The translations under genes and the position numbers were made by a program. Shown here piece after piece: positions 35,142-48,920 of a stretch of 64,000 nt of DNA (position 1 is the first letter of the stretch; the number at the start of each line of letters is the position of its first letter). Under the pieces are notes generated by a model. That model saw only the letters and a program-made list of their open reading frames with translations, did no database searches and had not been told where the DNA came from. The stretch is from NCBI GenBank assembly GCA_003344405.1, contig NOWV01000133.1, forward strand, positions 124,001 to 188,000, in the 5' to 3' direction. Origin of the DNA: Trichoplax sp. H2. Its lineage: Eukaryota; Placozoa; Uniplacotomia; Trichoplacea.

Positions 35142-38100
35142 ATGGTGTGTTATTCGGTTTTACACGATATATTCGTAAATCTCGATCGTACAATAAAAAA
35201 GGAAGATTCTAAGTTTCCTCTATCTGATCTAATAGTCCAATCACTCCTAAGTGAACTGGAAGCAGCAAATGATATCAAAGCAATTTTCGATCTTGCAGAA
35301 AAGCTGAACTTAGACGATGTCGATGGAGATGATATTTTACTATTAAAAATTCAAGTTAGGGAACACATATTCAAACTACAACCTAGTACGGATCAAACCA
35401 CATTCTCTGACGTGAGTAATACAATCTTTGTATACTAAATTATGAAGACAATCATTAGCATACTACATAGCTTAAATAAATGTTTTACTTCGAACATGTT
35501 TGGAATGATACATCCAATATTTACAAAGTCAGTTATATTAGCATTTATTATGATATACAAAATAAAAAATGAAAGGTTAAAGTACTTTAAACCAAGTAAA
35601 ATGCAATCCAAGACATAATTCTGATAATGTAAAGCCATTAAGTATATATATCTTATGTAGCAGATCTATCGTATTATCGTTCTGATAGATGTCAAAATAT
35701 AGGATATAATTACGAAATAAAATAAGTCATAGCCGATCGGAAGCGTTATTAATTTCATTTTAAATAAATAAAAGAAATTCCGCTAAAGAATTTATTAACT
35801 GAATAATCTTAAAAATGATCGGATATACCTGGAGTATTTTCTATGAGTACTTTAATACCCTAAAATTATTGAGGCTTTAATCTTTAGAATTAGTACAATA
35901 TTGTCAGCTATTTGTTGTGTTATATATGTAATCAGACTAAATATGATACGCTAAGGCCTATGATTTACTACTGCAGTAAAATACATCAGTTTTCCAGATA
36001 CTGTATAGAAAAATTCAAACGAAAATGATACTTGCCTATAAACTGCACAAATAAATTTAACAATACTTATCGTAGCAGCGACTACACTTATGAAGGTGAT
36101 TAAACGGATCTTTGAGTGATCATAATTGTTAAACATACATTAATCTTTTATCGCCTTGCCAGTCTTATATCTAATATGATTTTAAAGCAAGTATTTAATT
36201 AGTAGCCATCAGATATATGATGTACAAAGACTTTGTTACTCATCCAAGATGATGTTTAAACTTTCACGCTACCAACTATTGCCTATTCTGCCTCATTAAC
36301 TTCTTATAAGAAGTTGAGAAATTAAATAGTAGAACCATTAATACTGAAGAAACGAGAAATATTCTATCTAATCTTTACAAAGATACGAAATCTCTAGCAG
36401 AAAAATTTGATAAATCCCTTGACAGCGAAACAGATTACCCTCAGAAGACAAATGTGGAGAAAATGCAATGTGATGAGTCGTCGTTGCTAGAAGAATTTAG
36501 GTATCCAATTCTTGTTATAGGTAGCATTTGTTTTACCTAACCGTCTCTGATAATTTTACAACATTAAAGATCTATTTAGAGATGCTTTTGCAGTAGAATG
36601 TAAACTGGTATTTTAATTATGCCTTTATACCATAGAGTAATCATATCTTTATTTAAATTGCTAACACCGTATTCAACGAAAATTTTAATGGACTTCTAAT
36701 CATATTTTAGGTGAAACTAGTGCTGGAAAATCCTCCTTTCTAAACTATCTACTTGGCATTGACATATTATCAGTTCATACGTTAAGTTGTACTAACAAAA
36801 TATGTGAGTTAACGTATGGCAAGGAACCTCAAATTAAAATTATAGATACCTCGGATGGTAGACTTATCAAATCCAAAATTTGGACATCAGAAAATGAGCA
36901 AACTGCTATTCAAGAAATTCGATCGATAATTACAGAAGCAGGCCTCATTAAAGACTCCGGTACGGATAATCGAATTCAAGTTAATGAGATTAGCATCAAT
37001 TTGTTAATTAGAATATATTGGCCATCTGAAATTTTGAAGGTAACATGAAAGTAATCTAATGACTTGAATTTGAATATATAGAATCGTACTCCATACCTAC
37101 ATCCCTTTTAATCATGAGTCGTTTATCTACCTAGAAAGTGATCAAATATTTGTCTTTTCAAGATTAACTATCCTTTCAGTGTAGAATTTTCAAATCTAAG
37201 ATCTAATAAAATAATTAATTGTAATTTAATTTTTTCTATAATAATTACCATTATAGCATATTTAATCCTATGCAGCGATTTCTGTCTACGAAAAATACTT
37301 GTGAACAGTTATAGTTCATCACTTCCATCACTTTATATGGTCTACGGAATTGCTACTTAATTGAACAATTTTTCTGTAGGGTGGTCTACAAATTGTTGAT
37401 AGTCCAGGATTTGGTGAGCAAGTAGAACTGCCACACGTTCTGAAAAACTATATCTATAAAGCTGTTAGTTACATCTTTGTTATCAATTCTGCCAATGCTG
37501 GAGGAATTCAGGAGGAGAGGGTAAAGTATAGTCTTATCTATTGACATTAAACATAAAGAAAAACGGTTCGATAATAGCCTACTTAATTATTGATCACAGT
37601 TTAACCCATGTAATTTTGTTTCAGCTGCAGCAAGTGTTAGTTCGAATATCTAGCACTTTAAGGCAGGAAGGGTATCTAAATTTTAATCCATCTATGGCAA
37701 TATTTATTTGCAACAAATGGGACACTGTACCTGTAGACGAGAGAAAATGTGTAAAAGATGACAGTTTGCAAAGGTTGAAACGGTGCTGGCCAGGTATAAT
37801 GGAATCTCAAGTAGTATTCTTATCCTGTGTTGAATTATTGAAAGCTAAGACTGCCAACTATAATGGAATATTGCCACAAGAAGCTGTGCAGCTATTTAAA
37901 CTGCTTTATAATTTGATTCCAATTAGTCATAAACAAAAACTATCCAGATTATACAGGTATGCATACCCGCTTAATCTTAAATTTTCAAAATAAATCTAAG
38001 ATAATAAGCCATTCGATTTAATTTTAAATGTTATCATTTATCAGCTGTTAAATTTTCAAATGATGGACTACGTTACTTAATTTTACAGCTTCATCGTTGC

Positions 38101-40539
38101 TTTCGTTGAAGAAGTAAAAGAAACTTGTCGATACTATCTGGAGCTCATGGAAAGCGAGTTAAAGGAAAACCAAATAAAATTACAACGGTTAGCGAAAACA
38201 ACGCAATTATGCATCACAGAATTGTCTGTGGAAAAGAATAAAATAATCGACAGAATTGTTGATAAATATGTGAAACACATTAAAAGTGCTGATATTGAAG
38301 GTTTAACCACTTGGTCAGAGGATGATTTCTCAAATGAAGAATTTGATGAAGATAATTTGAAGAAACTACAAGAGTGTGCTGCTACTAAAATTCAGGAACG
38401 ATTAAATATTTATTTGCAACCTGCTGTTCAACAAATACAGAAAGATCTCTATATCGAAAAGGATTCGTTATTAGAAAAGCTCACTACTAGACTAAACAAA
38501 ATCAATGATCAGGTTCAGCTCAGATTAGTTGAACAGTCTGGAAAGGAAAATAAATTGCAAACGATTCATTTCGACTCAGATTCAAGAATTGGATATTCAA
38601 ATTTCTCAGAATTGTACGGGTTCTATGATGTATGGGCTGATATGAATGCTGCGAAAAAAGTTACATTGGTTCTCACTAGTCCAGTGTGGATGGCTCCTGT
38701 ATTTATAGCCAGATCGATATACCTTATTGCGATGCTAATAAAAAGTCAAAATCATCAAGAAGAGATTCAGGAATTTAAACAAAATAAAGCTAGAAAAATG
38801 AAAGAGTATACATTCATAGTTCTTGAACATATTAGTTCAGAAGATTTTGCTAGAAAATTTATTGTTGATACCTTTGATTCATTAGTAAATTCACTATTGA
38901 TTAGCGTTAAAAAGAATATATTAGAATCATGCCAGTGTAGAGAGGAGGCTATTAAGAAAGTTTTAAAAGATAAGCGACCAGCTAAAGAACGCAGTAGACT
39001 CTATCGGCCAATTAAAAGACAAGCTGAAAATTTATTAGCAAAATTAAAGAACTTTTATTTGCAACACTTAAGTGAATCATCGATTAAATTCGAAAATCTT
39101 CATGGATTTTGCGAAGAATCCGTTCCATTATCCTTTGGATTAAAAGTAAATTTATACCGGGCGAAATTTCAAAGAAATGGTCAATTGACTCCTGCTATAA
39201 TCCAAGTTCCTGTTGATAAATCCGCGCACTCAATGCATGATTTTATCAGCGATTGCCAAATTATTAAGTAAGATATGATATTCGTTACTAAGAATAATGC
39301 AGCAAAATGAAAATTAAAATTTAATGATATTGTTTGCTTACCTTGAAAAATTATTGATTGATAAACTACTGTGTAATTATAAATAATAACTTCTACCATT
39401 ACGTTCTGATTGATAATTAAATTCATTATACTATTTCTGATTATAAATAAATTAATCTTAAAATAAGATCACAAGAATCGCAATATTTCGCCAAATTTCT
39501 TGGTATTTACTATACTCCATCGCCCACAATAACGCCTATTGGAATTTTTGAAAATTCAATTTTAACCCTTCAAGACTTAATCCTAAACGATCAAACGATT
39601 GTCAGTGACACAGATAAAGATTTGACTAGATTAAAGAAGATTTATTTTATGGTTAATCAGATTATACAAGGTATCATGTATTTACATAAAAGTAAACTAA
39701 TCCATGCCCATTTGACAGCTGGAAACATATTAGTAAATTGTACTGCTAAACAATCTCACAACTATAAGTATAGTGCACTATGGATACTTCAGACATTAGC
39801 TTGTAAAGTAGTTCAAGAGTAACAACATACCAGTTTTTCTAGATATCTACCTTAATAAATTAAAAATATCTAAATTTGGTCATGGTGCAGACAGTAATTT
39901 TTTTAGTGATTAAGATTGTCCAATGTCGACTTATATTAAGCGATCTATTATTTATTGTAATAGATTATTTTCCGAGAAGATCAACTCGAATTAAAACTGT
40001 GTCATGCAACGACAGAATCTACACTCTATCAATGCAATAATTTCGAAAAATCAACAATTCACTATTATTTGGCTCCTGAAGTCTTAAAATGTAAGTGTAT
40101 ACATATATATATATATAATAGCTAATTAGCTAAAGTTATAGATATATAAAAGAATCGGTAACTTTATTTATACTATCCTAATTTCTGATATAGATCAAGT
40201 AATTTAATATGAGCAAATATTTTATCACAAACTTAGCCCATCGTATTTTATTCTATGCGATTAGATAATAGTTATGAAGAAGCTTTAGATATTTACAGCT
40301 TAGCCATCTTATTTTGGGAGATTTGGTATTGGAAATTAATCGCTAATGCGTTTAACTGGAATATTGGTACTGATCACGATCAAAAGATAAAAGATTTATT
40401 TGCAACAAATGAACTTGTTCCTAAGCTTCATGAAGATATGAGCAATATATGTGCCGATTCCCTAGCTATTGATCCAGAAAGGAGACCGGATATTAAATCT
40501 TGGCACCATAAGCTAGAGGAGGCGTTAAAGTCTCATTGA
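35142..40539 (+). CDS. A2: dynamin-like GTPase with C-terminal pseudokinase
   Basis: Exons: 35142 (or 35236)-35415, 36311-36520, 36711-37039, 37380-37520, 37625-37956, 38089-39267, 39468-39732, 39964-40090, 40265-40539. P-loop GETSAGKSS, switch-I SCTNKICEL, DSPGFGEQ, NAGGIQEER, CNKWD. The stalk exon has a hydrophobic stretch near 38655-38747. The pseudokinase has IIQVP for VAIK (caa at 39203), HAH for HRD (39703-39711), CHA for DFG (40000-40008), an intact LAPEVL, and DIYSLAILFWEIW. The ATG at 35142 is in frame with exon 1, but an acceptor at 35234-35235 aligns with the exon edge in A3, so the first codons may come from an unseen exon. The first intron needs donor GTAATA at 35416 rather than the family donor four bases upstream to stay in frame. 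It is otherwise intact. Confidence 0.85.
37040..37379 (+). other. A2 intron between G2 and G3 exons
   Basis: A 340-bp intron in the same position and phase as in A1 and A3, with donor GTAACA and acceptor CTGTAG. Nothing recognisable inside. Confidence 0.6.
40103..40119. repeat. (AT)n microsatellite
   Basis: A run of alternating A and T in the A2 intron between the kinase activation-segment exon and the last exon. Confidence 0.8.
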
Positions 40540-42251
40540 TAAAATTTTTAGAGGTTTCTCTTATTAATGGGTGATAATTTTTAAATCAATAATGTCGATT
40601 AGTTAGATATACAATTATCCGTCGATAGAGCTTCGAGGAAATCTCAGAATAAGTACTCGTCAGTATATAGGTTTATTAATTGCAGTGACCAATAGTAATT
40701 TGAAGGTAAAGATAATACGATAATAATTATATAGAGCTGGAGACATTGCCAGATAAATGCATAGTAGAATACAATATACAAACGATTGAATATGCTTATA
40801 GCAAGGATTGGATAAGAAATACATGTTTATAAATTATTGATGTAATGGTTATAATTAAAAATATAAAATATCGTCTATGTGTGTATTTATTCTTATCTAG
40901 AGTGAGATATTGTATTATAGAATTATTTCTTACACAAGAAAATCGCCATTATTACTCAACGTAGAAATATCAGACATTTATCAGCAACTGCACACGATAT
41001 TAAATCTGATTTCGTGAAACTGTGTTAATGTAAGCCTGCATAAGATGCTGTACAAACTGTCACAAGAAATAACATTAATATTCTGTTATTATTATAAGAT
41101 TACCATTATTAATGTAGCAAAATCTTTTAATCCCTTATGTTACAAATAGCCTCAGTGATCGTGTTTAGTGTGATGTTTCGGAAGGTTTACGGTCCGTCAT
41201 AATCGCAATTAAATTACCAGAGAAGTAGAATTTATTGGAATTAGTTTACGAAAAAACCGTGTGAGATTATAGCGTATACAACGACGTGGCTAGTCGAATA
41301 GCTATAGCAATGTAGAATGGGTAAAGTGTGCAAGCTTACCGTGCAACTAGCAGAAATAGCTTACGAAATAGATGTAGAATTAGCGCTTTTATAATATAAG
41401 AAACACAGCTCGAGGAAATTATTCATAAAACATGAATGACTATTGAGAATGGCTTAATTCTATATTAGGTTAGTTCGATGATACAATCAAGCTAGAGTAT
41501 AAGAGATTTCCACAATATAAATAGTTAAATGTTGATTATACAAATAAGGATTTTTGTTACAATCTATATGAAAATTAACTTTACTAAGAGTATAATATAC
41601 CGTATTCAGAAGTATACACTACATTTAGATTTCAGGAATAATATGTTGATAGGAATAAATCGTGAATAAGACATGTTTGAAATTGATTTTTTGCAATTAC
41701 ATCCCATATCTTTACAACGTCGGATTTACTATTTAAGAAAACATACCTTAGAATTCATAGCGAAATTGGCTCATCATTGCCTAAGGTGGTACTGTATAAA
41801 AATGCAATAAGAGCAATGCATAGATATAACCTCATTATCAAGTCATTTGTAACTTTCCAGTAATTATTTTCTTTTATCAATTCAAAGCAAAATATAAATC
41901 ATAATTTTAAATTTAATTATGATTTTATTTACTATGCTATGCAATAAGCACTTACATGATATCTAGTCTTAATAAAACAGTAATAAATATACATATGCAA
42001 TATATGTACTTACTTCATCCCATAAATAATAAAGTAGAACTCGAATTGCCACTTACTTTCAGAATAATCAACTGTAGATTTTCTTCGCCGACTTTAAAAT
42101 AGCCTAAGAAGTTTAAAAAACTTTTAGCCTCTAAACTTCTAAATTCTATAGTTACCCCAGCAATGTCAACTAGTACTCGCATTCCTTTTAAAGTATTCCA
42201 TGAAGTGATTAAAGCAGATTACAAATAAATAACAATGAGAAATTGGAGAAG
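40540..42251. other. A2 3' flank and intergenic
   Basis: AT-rich. Apart from the repeat R fragment listed separately I see no gene or clear polyadenylation hexamer. Confidence 0.4.
41170..41450 (-). repeat. Interspersed repeat R, inverted fragment
   Basis: The reverse complement resembles 7970-8300: for example AAGTGTGCAAGCTTACCGTG here against the inverse of TACACGTTAAACTTGCACAC there, and ACGGTCCGTCAT against the inverse of ATGATGGTCCGC. Confidence 0.45.
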
Positions 42252-42449
42252 ATGATCATGTTGTCCAAACTCCTATCTCAATTATCTAGATCTGTTGCAA
42301 AGAAAGAGTTTGTCTTTTCATGTCTGGAGGAGAAGAGGATGACAACCGAGGCCTTGATAAATAGAATTTCTTATTTCGATAAAAATTATCTTTTACGCCT
42401 CCCATCAATCCTTAATATATTCGTAAAGTTGTTTATCAACAATTGCTGA
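42252..42449 (+). CDS. Short open frame, unknown
   Basis: From ATG at 42252 the frame runs about 65 codons to TGA at 42447: lysine/glutamate-rich and helical in character (VAKKEFVFSCLEEKRMTT), with a locally higher G content than the surrounding DNA. I recognise no family and see no convincing splice partners. It may be a small gene, an exon of one, or chance. Confidence 0.2.
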   Translation: MIMLSKLLSQLSRSVAKKEFVFSCLEEKRMTTEALINRISYFDKNYLLRLPSILNIFVKLFINNC

Positions 42450-43339
42450 TCATTATCTTGTATTTCATTTTTATGCTATTTGTGATCTAATTAATGTATT
42501 TAGGAGGATATTAGAATTCATGAAAAGGCGGTTACATTTTTCGGATTTTCTTATAAATCTTTAAATATAATTCCTACTATTCTAGGTGATCTAGTCCCAC
42601 GGTAGCCTTTTCATACAGTGCGAAGTAAGCCTTATGAATGATTTGTTTATCAGCTAAATTTCTTGTTGAAATCAATACAAATTTGACTTATCATAATTTA
42701 TACGAGATTATTTCCTACAATGTTATATTCAACGAATAAAATATGCAAGTATCGGTAAAATGAAAGTTTCAATTAAAATTTTGCAGAATTATGCACGCAA
42801 GTCGAAATCATTTAAAGAATCACATACTATTATAAGGTTATAATATTGTGCACGCTTAATTGCAAACTGTAATATCATAAGTATATCCAGCATAAAATAA
42901 TGTAGTTTTTGGAACAAAATAGAGGGATTCTACTATGAAATAAAATTAAATTATTTCTTTATTGTTACAATCACTTGCAATACATTGTAACACAGTGCAC
43001 GTATAATTCGCAGAAAATAACTAAAATCATCTAGTACTTCAGGGTAAAATAATCCTCTGTATCACAAAGTAAATTAAAGACTTTAATTTAAGATACCGGT
43101 ATTACAATTACTCCGAAAGCTGTAACTGTGGTATAAACGAATTGCGCTATTCTAAAAATTATTTTCGGAGCTATAATTTTATGGTACCCTTAAATTCTCA
43201 GAGCATAAAATTTCGTTAAAAGTGAAGTTGATACATACAGTAGGTGTCAGTAAATTAATCAGGAAAATATTAGTGCAATAAAACATAATGGATTTCATTT
43301 ACCGTAGAAATACTAATAAAACGTAATTCGCTTTAGCTA
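42450..43339. other. Intergenic, no feature seen
   Basis: AT-rich spacer with no gene recognised. Confidence 0.4.
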
Positions 43340-43650
43340 TATAATACTGGTATAAAATCCGATCACGAAAATTCAGAACTTTATTAGATCTAATACAAAG
43401 GTTAGCTACACACGTCGCTACTCTAGCTGAATACAACTACTGAAAGACTCCCAGAAAGAAAAATCAGATAATCTAATATCACTTACTTTTATACTCTCCA
43501 TAATCTTCGCAGCTAAAATCAATATAGCAATATTTCACCTTATAAACATAAACAAATTATTATTAGTAATAACATTTTACAGCGGACCATCATTAATCCA
43601 ATATAGAAACGATTACAGTAATTGCGTAGACATTATTCCTACCACTCAAA
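43340..43650 (-). repeat. Interspersed repeat R, second inverted fragment
   Basis: Its reverse complement matches 8220-8530 closely: TAAAATCCGATCACGAA, then TTTATTAGATCTAATACAAA, then TTTTACAGCGGACCATCAT, all in inverse order to the copy at 8.2-8.5 kb. Confidence 0.65.
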
Positions 43651-43720
43651 GTACAATGATCTAATCATTTCCTAATCTATAATTTACCGTTCTATTTTTA
43701 CCTCTGACTCTATTATTAGC

Positions 43721-44353
43721 TGTCACAAAACAACTTTCGTGATGGAACCTAAACTAGTCTATCTACTCTATTCAATCTCCCGACTAACTTCAGAATATAC
43801 TCTATAAGGAGCTAATCAATTCCAGTATTAGAGAGCTGAGTCAATCGATAGGGTTTAGGTTAATCAAACTTTATTTATTACTAGCTATTAAAGCAAAGCA
43901 CCAATGTACTCTACATCATCTTCAGTGGAACTGAAGATAAAACTAATTAACATTTCTTGTATAATTTTTCTAATCTTATACAAATGCACCGGTGCTAACC
44001 AGTATTAACATTAACAATATCATAGAAAGTCATGCACAATTTATCAGAGGTTTAGTATAGACTAGACCAAGTGTTAATGTTGTTAAGTATCACTAATAAA
44101 TATTAATTAGCAACTATGAATAATTATAACACCTTTACATCATATGTTCGCTATCGTTATTTACTATCATACTAATCAATATTATGAAGATATAGCTTAA
44201 CTCAAGACGTAAATAATAATAATTATCTAACATTTAAGATTATTGTCTGCCAAAACTCGCGCTTAACAATTATTAATGATCAATATTTTTGATCACATAA
44301 CTCTAATTGTAACTTAATTCTAAAACTAGAACGAGGAACTTAGCTCCGTAACA
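43721..44353. mobile_element. MITE-like element, divergent copy 3
   Basis: It starts TGTCACAAAACAACTTTCGTGAT, nearly the same as the left end of the copy at 6793, and may end at CTCCGTAACA, the same right end as copy 1. The interior match is weak. It lies just past the 3' end of B4. Confidence 0.35.
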
Positions 44354-44537
44354 GTGGCTCAACACCCCCACTGTATACAGTCATCCGTACTCTAACATAG
44401 AATCTATCATTACAGTCTATAATTATATGCTACTAAATATACCATAAGATATATATATAGAAACGATACCACCATACATTATACTAAACATGGCTAATAA
44501 TCTACAATCACAATACTAAGTTACTTTACAAATACAT

Positions 44538-47500
44538 TTACATGTCGTGGTCATATTTTCTCAAGATAACATTAACGCCTTCTCTAAAATTTTCAATGAT
44601 ATCAATCTTATCTTGCGCTGTATCCTTTGCCTGATAGCCATTTTTCTCACTAGTTTGGCTAATAAAAGTTTCATTGGCTTCTATTTGCTGATATATTTTC
44701 CTTCGTATATCCTCGACAAACGTCTTAATTGGATTAGCATATTTCTGTGCGATTTCGTCAGCTTTCTGTTTCTCAGCTAATTCTAAAAGTATTTTAGGCG
44801 CATTTTGTTGCAATATTGATAAAATTCTCTTTCTTTGTCTATTTCTTTTATTTCTAGACCACACTACACCAACTAGAACACCCAAAACAACAACAGAAAT
44901 AATTGCTCCAATGCCACCTGTTACACCACCAATGACTCCTCCAATAACGGCAGCAGCAACACCATCGGCTATAGTAAGGCCGATAGCAGCACCTGCAACA
45001 CCACCGCCAACAGCTCCAGTGGTAATACCAAAAGTAGTATAAAAGTTTCGCCACGATTTTGTTACGTTAGGTGGCGTAACATCAAGCCTTAAACTAATTT
45101 CTCCAAGCGATGAAGTGATATTTAAATCGTATAAACAATCGAAACTGTCATCATTTATTTGTAATAAATTTTCCAAATTCGCTAAGGCAAGAAAAACATC
45201 ACCATAACGTGCATCTAAAGATATTTTGATATCATCTTGAAATTGTCTAAGTAAGCCATGTTTCTTTTCCCAGAGCGTTAATAAGCGAATAAATCGATCA
45301 CTGAATAATATACAGATAAGTTCTTTAATATCCTGGTCAGCAACTTTTTCCCGAATTGGAATATCCTCTAATATCCAGGTCGTCATACCGTTTCTAAAAT
45401 CGTCGCAGTCCAGAAATATACGCAAAGAATTAGCGATTTGTTTAGTTCTATCATCAATAGTCTTTACGATATCTCCATGAAAATCTGGATTTTTTAAAGT
45501 GCTCTTAATACTTATTGTATTATTCTTCAGACTCTTTAAGTAAGAGATCCGAACAGCATCATTTAAGTAAGAACATCTGGATATGAAGCGGTATCGATTG
45601 GCTATGACCCCCAATAAACTATAGAACCAACTATACATATATGTGTACGATAGATAAAATAAAGCCATCGTTAATGCATAATCTAATACATCAATTTTAG
45701 ATTTATTAATATACACATCTTTTAGAAAAGGCTTTTAAAATAAGTGGAGATAACCATAATTGAAACAAAAAATAGGCAGCGTAGATTAATGATTACTATT
45801 TACTTTGGCAAATAATTTAAAAATTATTGGGAAACTTACCAGCTACTGTTTGTTATTATTTTCTTCAAACTGTCTTCTATGAGTTGAGCAATAATGCAAT
45901 GTAACGATTTCCATTCGTCTGAAACAAACCCAGCTTTAAGGTGATTTATTACATTGGTACTGGACAACAATATTAGCTGAGACTCGCGAAAACCAGGCCA
46001 AAGTCGTTTTAACTTCTCCTTAATACAATTTTCAACGTCATGTTGGTCTTCACGTGCAATGGTGTCCCATTTATTACAAACAAAAATTGCTGATTCCGGA
46101 GAAAATAGATGAAATTTTTCTGTATTGAGATTTTGCGCTTCTGTTATAAGTCTTATAAGCTGTGAAATAATGAAAGATTGAATATTAGATACACTTTTTT
46201 ATAGCTAATCAGTATAAATCAAATACGGTTATCAATGCTTACTCGATCCTCCTTCATACCCCCAGCGTTGCTGACATCGATTACATAAATAATCGAGCAT
46301 GCATTTGGTAAATATTTCATGACTTGTTCAGTTGCTAAAGAAGTTTCACCAATTCCAGGGCTATCTACTAGTAATATGCCATCCTAATGGATTTATAAAA
46401 AATCCAATTTAATAATCTCCATGTCGTGATGCACCCCATATTTGATTTTAAAAATAGCTATATTTGATAAAGCTAAAATACTAAGAATAGGTACTATCGT
46501 GAAGCTAATATTAGATGATTGATAAATACTATAATGATAGCTAATATTAGCTAGTTAACTAATTATGGTATAAGATATATGTGACTAGAAATATTGTAAT
46601 TTCGAAGATGCCCAACATCGAAAGGTGCTGAAGGTTAATAGAAGAGTAGTGATATCTTAAGTAGAATAATTTAGATTGTAGAAGATAATGATGTTCAATT
46701 TGACAGAAAATGTTTTGTTTGACGACTCATGTCTTATTTTAAATTAATCAATTTGTCATAAAAGGATTTAGCGAAATATATTTAAGAACTGCAGAGATGA
46801 GCTCAGTGAGAGAGAAGAGACTTCACTTTGTTTTGAGTTCGGAAGACTTTAGATTTTAGACTAGATTCTTCTAGTAATCAATCATTGCTCTACTATTCCT
46901 AAAACTTTGTAAAAGCCTTTAGAAACACCATTGACTAAAACTGCTATTGTGAGACACTTTTACTACACCCCACTAATACTAGATGAAACATCAGTTATAT
47001 ACAGTGTTATAAATTTTACTAACGTCGAATAATAATTAATTAGCTAGTTCCATACAATGCGAGTTCAACGATCTCTCAACTCACTAGAATCAGAAAGTCT
47101 TATTCTACTCTATCATATTGGACGAACCTTCAGAAACGGGAAATCCCATTGAATAGTCAGTTTTCCGCTTGCTAATTCTAAATCATCAGCGTCATCGCAA
47201 GCGATATCCACATCGTCTGCAGAGATTGAGGCTAATAGCATTGGTGTTTCTTCATAAGTCTTATTATCTCTGTTCGATTGAAAAGAACCTCCACTTTTTG
47301 CCCCTCTGTTAGTAGATGTTGACGCTTTCGACATCGATTTCATGGCGTTTTCAATTGTTGCAGCCATATCGGAAATATTATCAATGTTTATTTCTTTACC
47401 AGATTTTAACTTCTTATCATTCGCATTCCAAGTAAAGAGATTAATGCAACGATTTGTAGAATAGCGTAACTTGCTTACGCATGTTGTGGTATGTAAATGG

Positions 47501-48285
47501 CCAACAGGTAACAATGATTCGCCTAAGATCAAATTAATCAGGGTACTTTTTCCTGCACTTACTTCTCCTATAATTATAACCAGATAAAATAGTCACTATC
47601 ATCTTGTCGTTTACATTATATTTTTAATCAGAAGTTTAGTAAATATACATTATGTTACCGCATGCAATATAAACACGAAATCAGTAGATATTAATACCAA
47701 AGACCAATGTTTGAAAGCAGAAAAGATTACTATTCGAACGAACCTGCGATTAAAATCGGACATTCTACGCTACGCAAACGGCTAATGTACTTATTCATAT
47801 TTTCTAAATATTGTTCATCATAAATTTCGACAATGTCAACCAATTCTGGCTCTAATCCTTGAAAGATTGATTTGTTCACTCCTTCTAATAAACTAATTAA
47901 TTCCTTTTTATTTTCCGCAAATTTTCTGAAGGCGTTTTCAATCCTTTGAGCTGACTGCAGTTATTAAAAAAGCAAGTTGATAGTAGGTAACGTATGTATC
48001 ATACACTAATCAGAATAGCCTATTAGTTACAGTACATCGATAATTTTATTCAATTGCATAGACTAGAACGGTTAAAATAGAACTGACCAAAAAATTGACA
48101 GCACTTACGCAGGAGCGATTATAATTTTCAATTGTTTCGTTTCTTCGAAATAAATGTAATCGTTCTTTAAAATTTTCGATTGTTTTTAATCCACTAGCGT
48201 CAATTTTACACCTTTCGCAGAGATTCATGGCAGTTTTGAAGCTTTGTATTTCGTCGATTTCATTTTCTTTTGGGATATAATCCAT
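44538..48285 (-). CDS. B4: dynamin-like GTPase with glycine-rich membrane segment
   Basis: Six exons read leftward: 48285-48109, 47954-47744, 47567-47128, 46383-46243, 46159-45840, 45630-44538; 793 aa with all phases joining. GEVSAGKST (Thr replaces the second Ser of siblings), switch-I HTTTCVSKL, LVDSPGIGET, then DVSNAGGMKED, a variant of NAGGIQED, and VCNKWD. TWILEDIPIREK is the family signature. The hydrophobic glycine-rich segment is encoded at about 44860-45045, with GGVIGGVTGGIG. Exon 2 has no internal ATG but is fully open and matches siblings (LEPELVDIV, CPILIAG). The last exon begins after TATAG at 45631, completing the split codon. Intact; the longest family B member here. Confidence 0.9.
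46384..47127 (-). other. B4 intron between exons 3 and 4
   Basis: A 744-bp intron, longer than in siblings. GCTAATATTAG-like motifs recur near 46500-46560. I see nothing else in it. Confidence 0.5.
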
Positions 48286-48920
48286 TTTTAGCTGATATGT
48301 CTAGCGGTAAGAACAACGTATCGTCGCAAGATTTCGTTTTATATGAAATTGTACTTCTAATCACTTTAACTGAGAATATAATAGGTAAAGATTAATAAGA
48401 CTATCGTGTACTGATTTCAACTAATCACAGTAGTAGTGAGATTTGAAAGGATAATGGAAATATGAATAAAGTATTATGTGATATGGAATAGTCTGATTCA
48501 TATTTATTTCACTTTTCTGCTACAGCCTTTATAAATAATTATGAAAAATGATTTTGATGAAGATATTTTTATGTTTCTACTCGAAGATATCTGACGTTGA
48601 TTCTATCTCTTGGCACTCGATGTGTTCATTACTAATTTAGATATTTTCAAAGCATGTAGGCTATAATCGACCTCATTAATTAAAAAAATTCTGCCATAAT
48701 GGATAGTACATAAAAGACTGGCAGCATCTACTAATTTGTAGATATATACTACTGTCATGTGAAAGGCCGTATTACTTTACCTACTTTATATATGTGTACT
48801 GTAAGCTAACGAAAAATTTGATACCGTATTTTATATCTGCCATAATTACATTATATTGCATTAATGTTTTATAATGATTGATTTTACCACCTTATAGCTT
48901 CTGGATAGAAACACTGCACG
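48286..48920. other. Intergenic between B4 and a divergent open exon
   Basis: About 630 bp separating the B4 start from the rightward open frame at 48921; possibly a shared promoter region. No TTTGGCATA motif is seen here. Confidence 0.4.

Noticed and set aside
38147-39271. Treating the long single exons (4367, 38147, 62795, 44538, 51396 and similar) as separate intronless genes
   Set aside because: All have phase-matched splice borders joining them to the G-domain exons; the internal ATGs are not gene starts.
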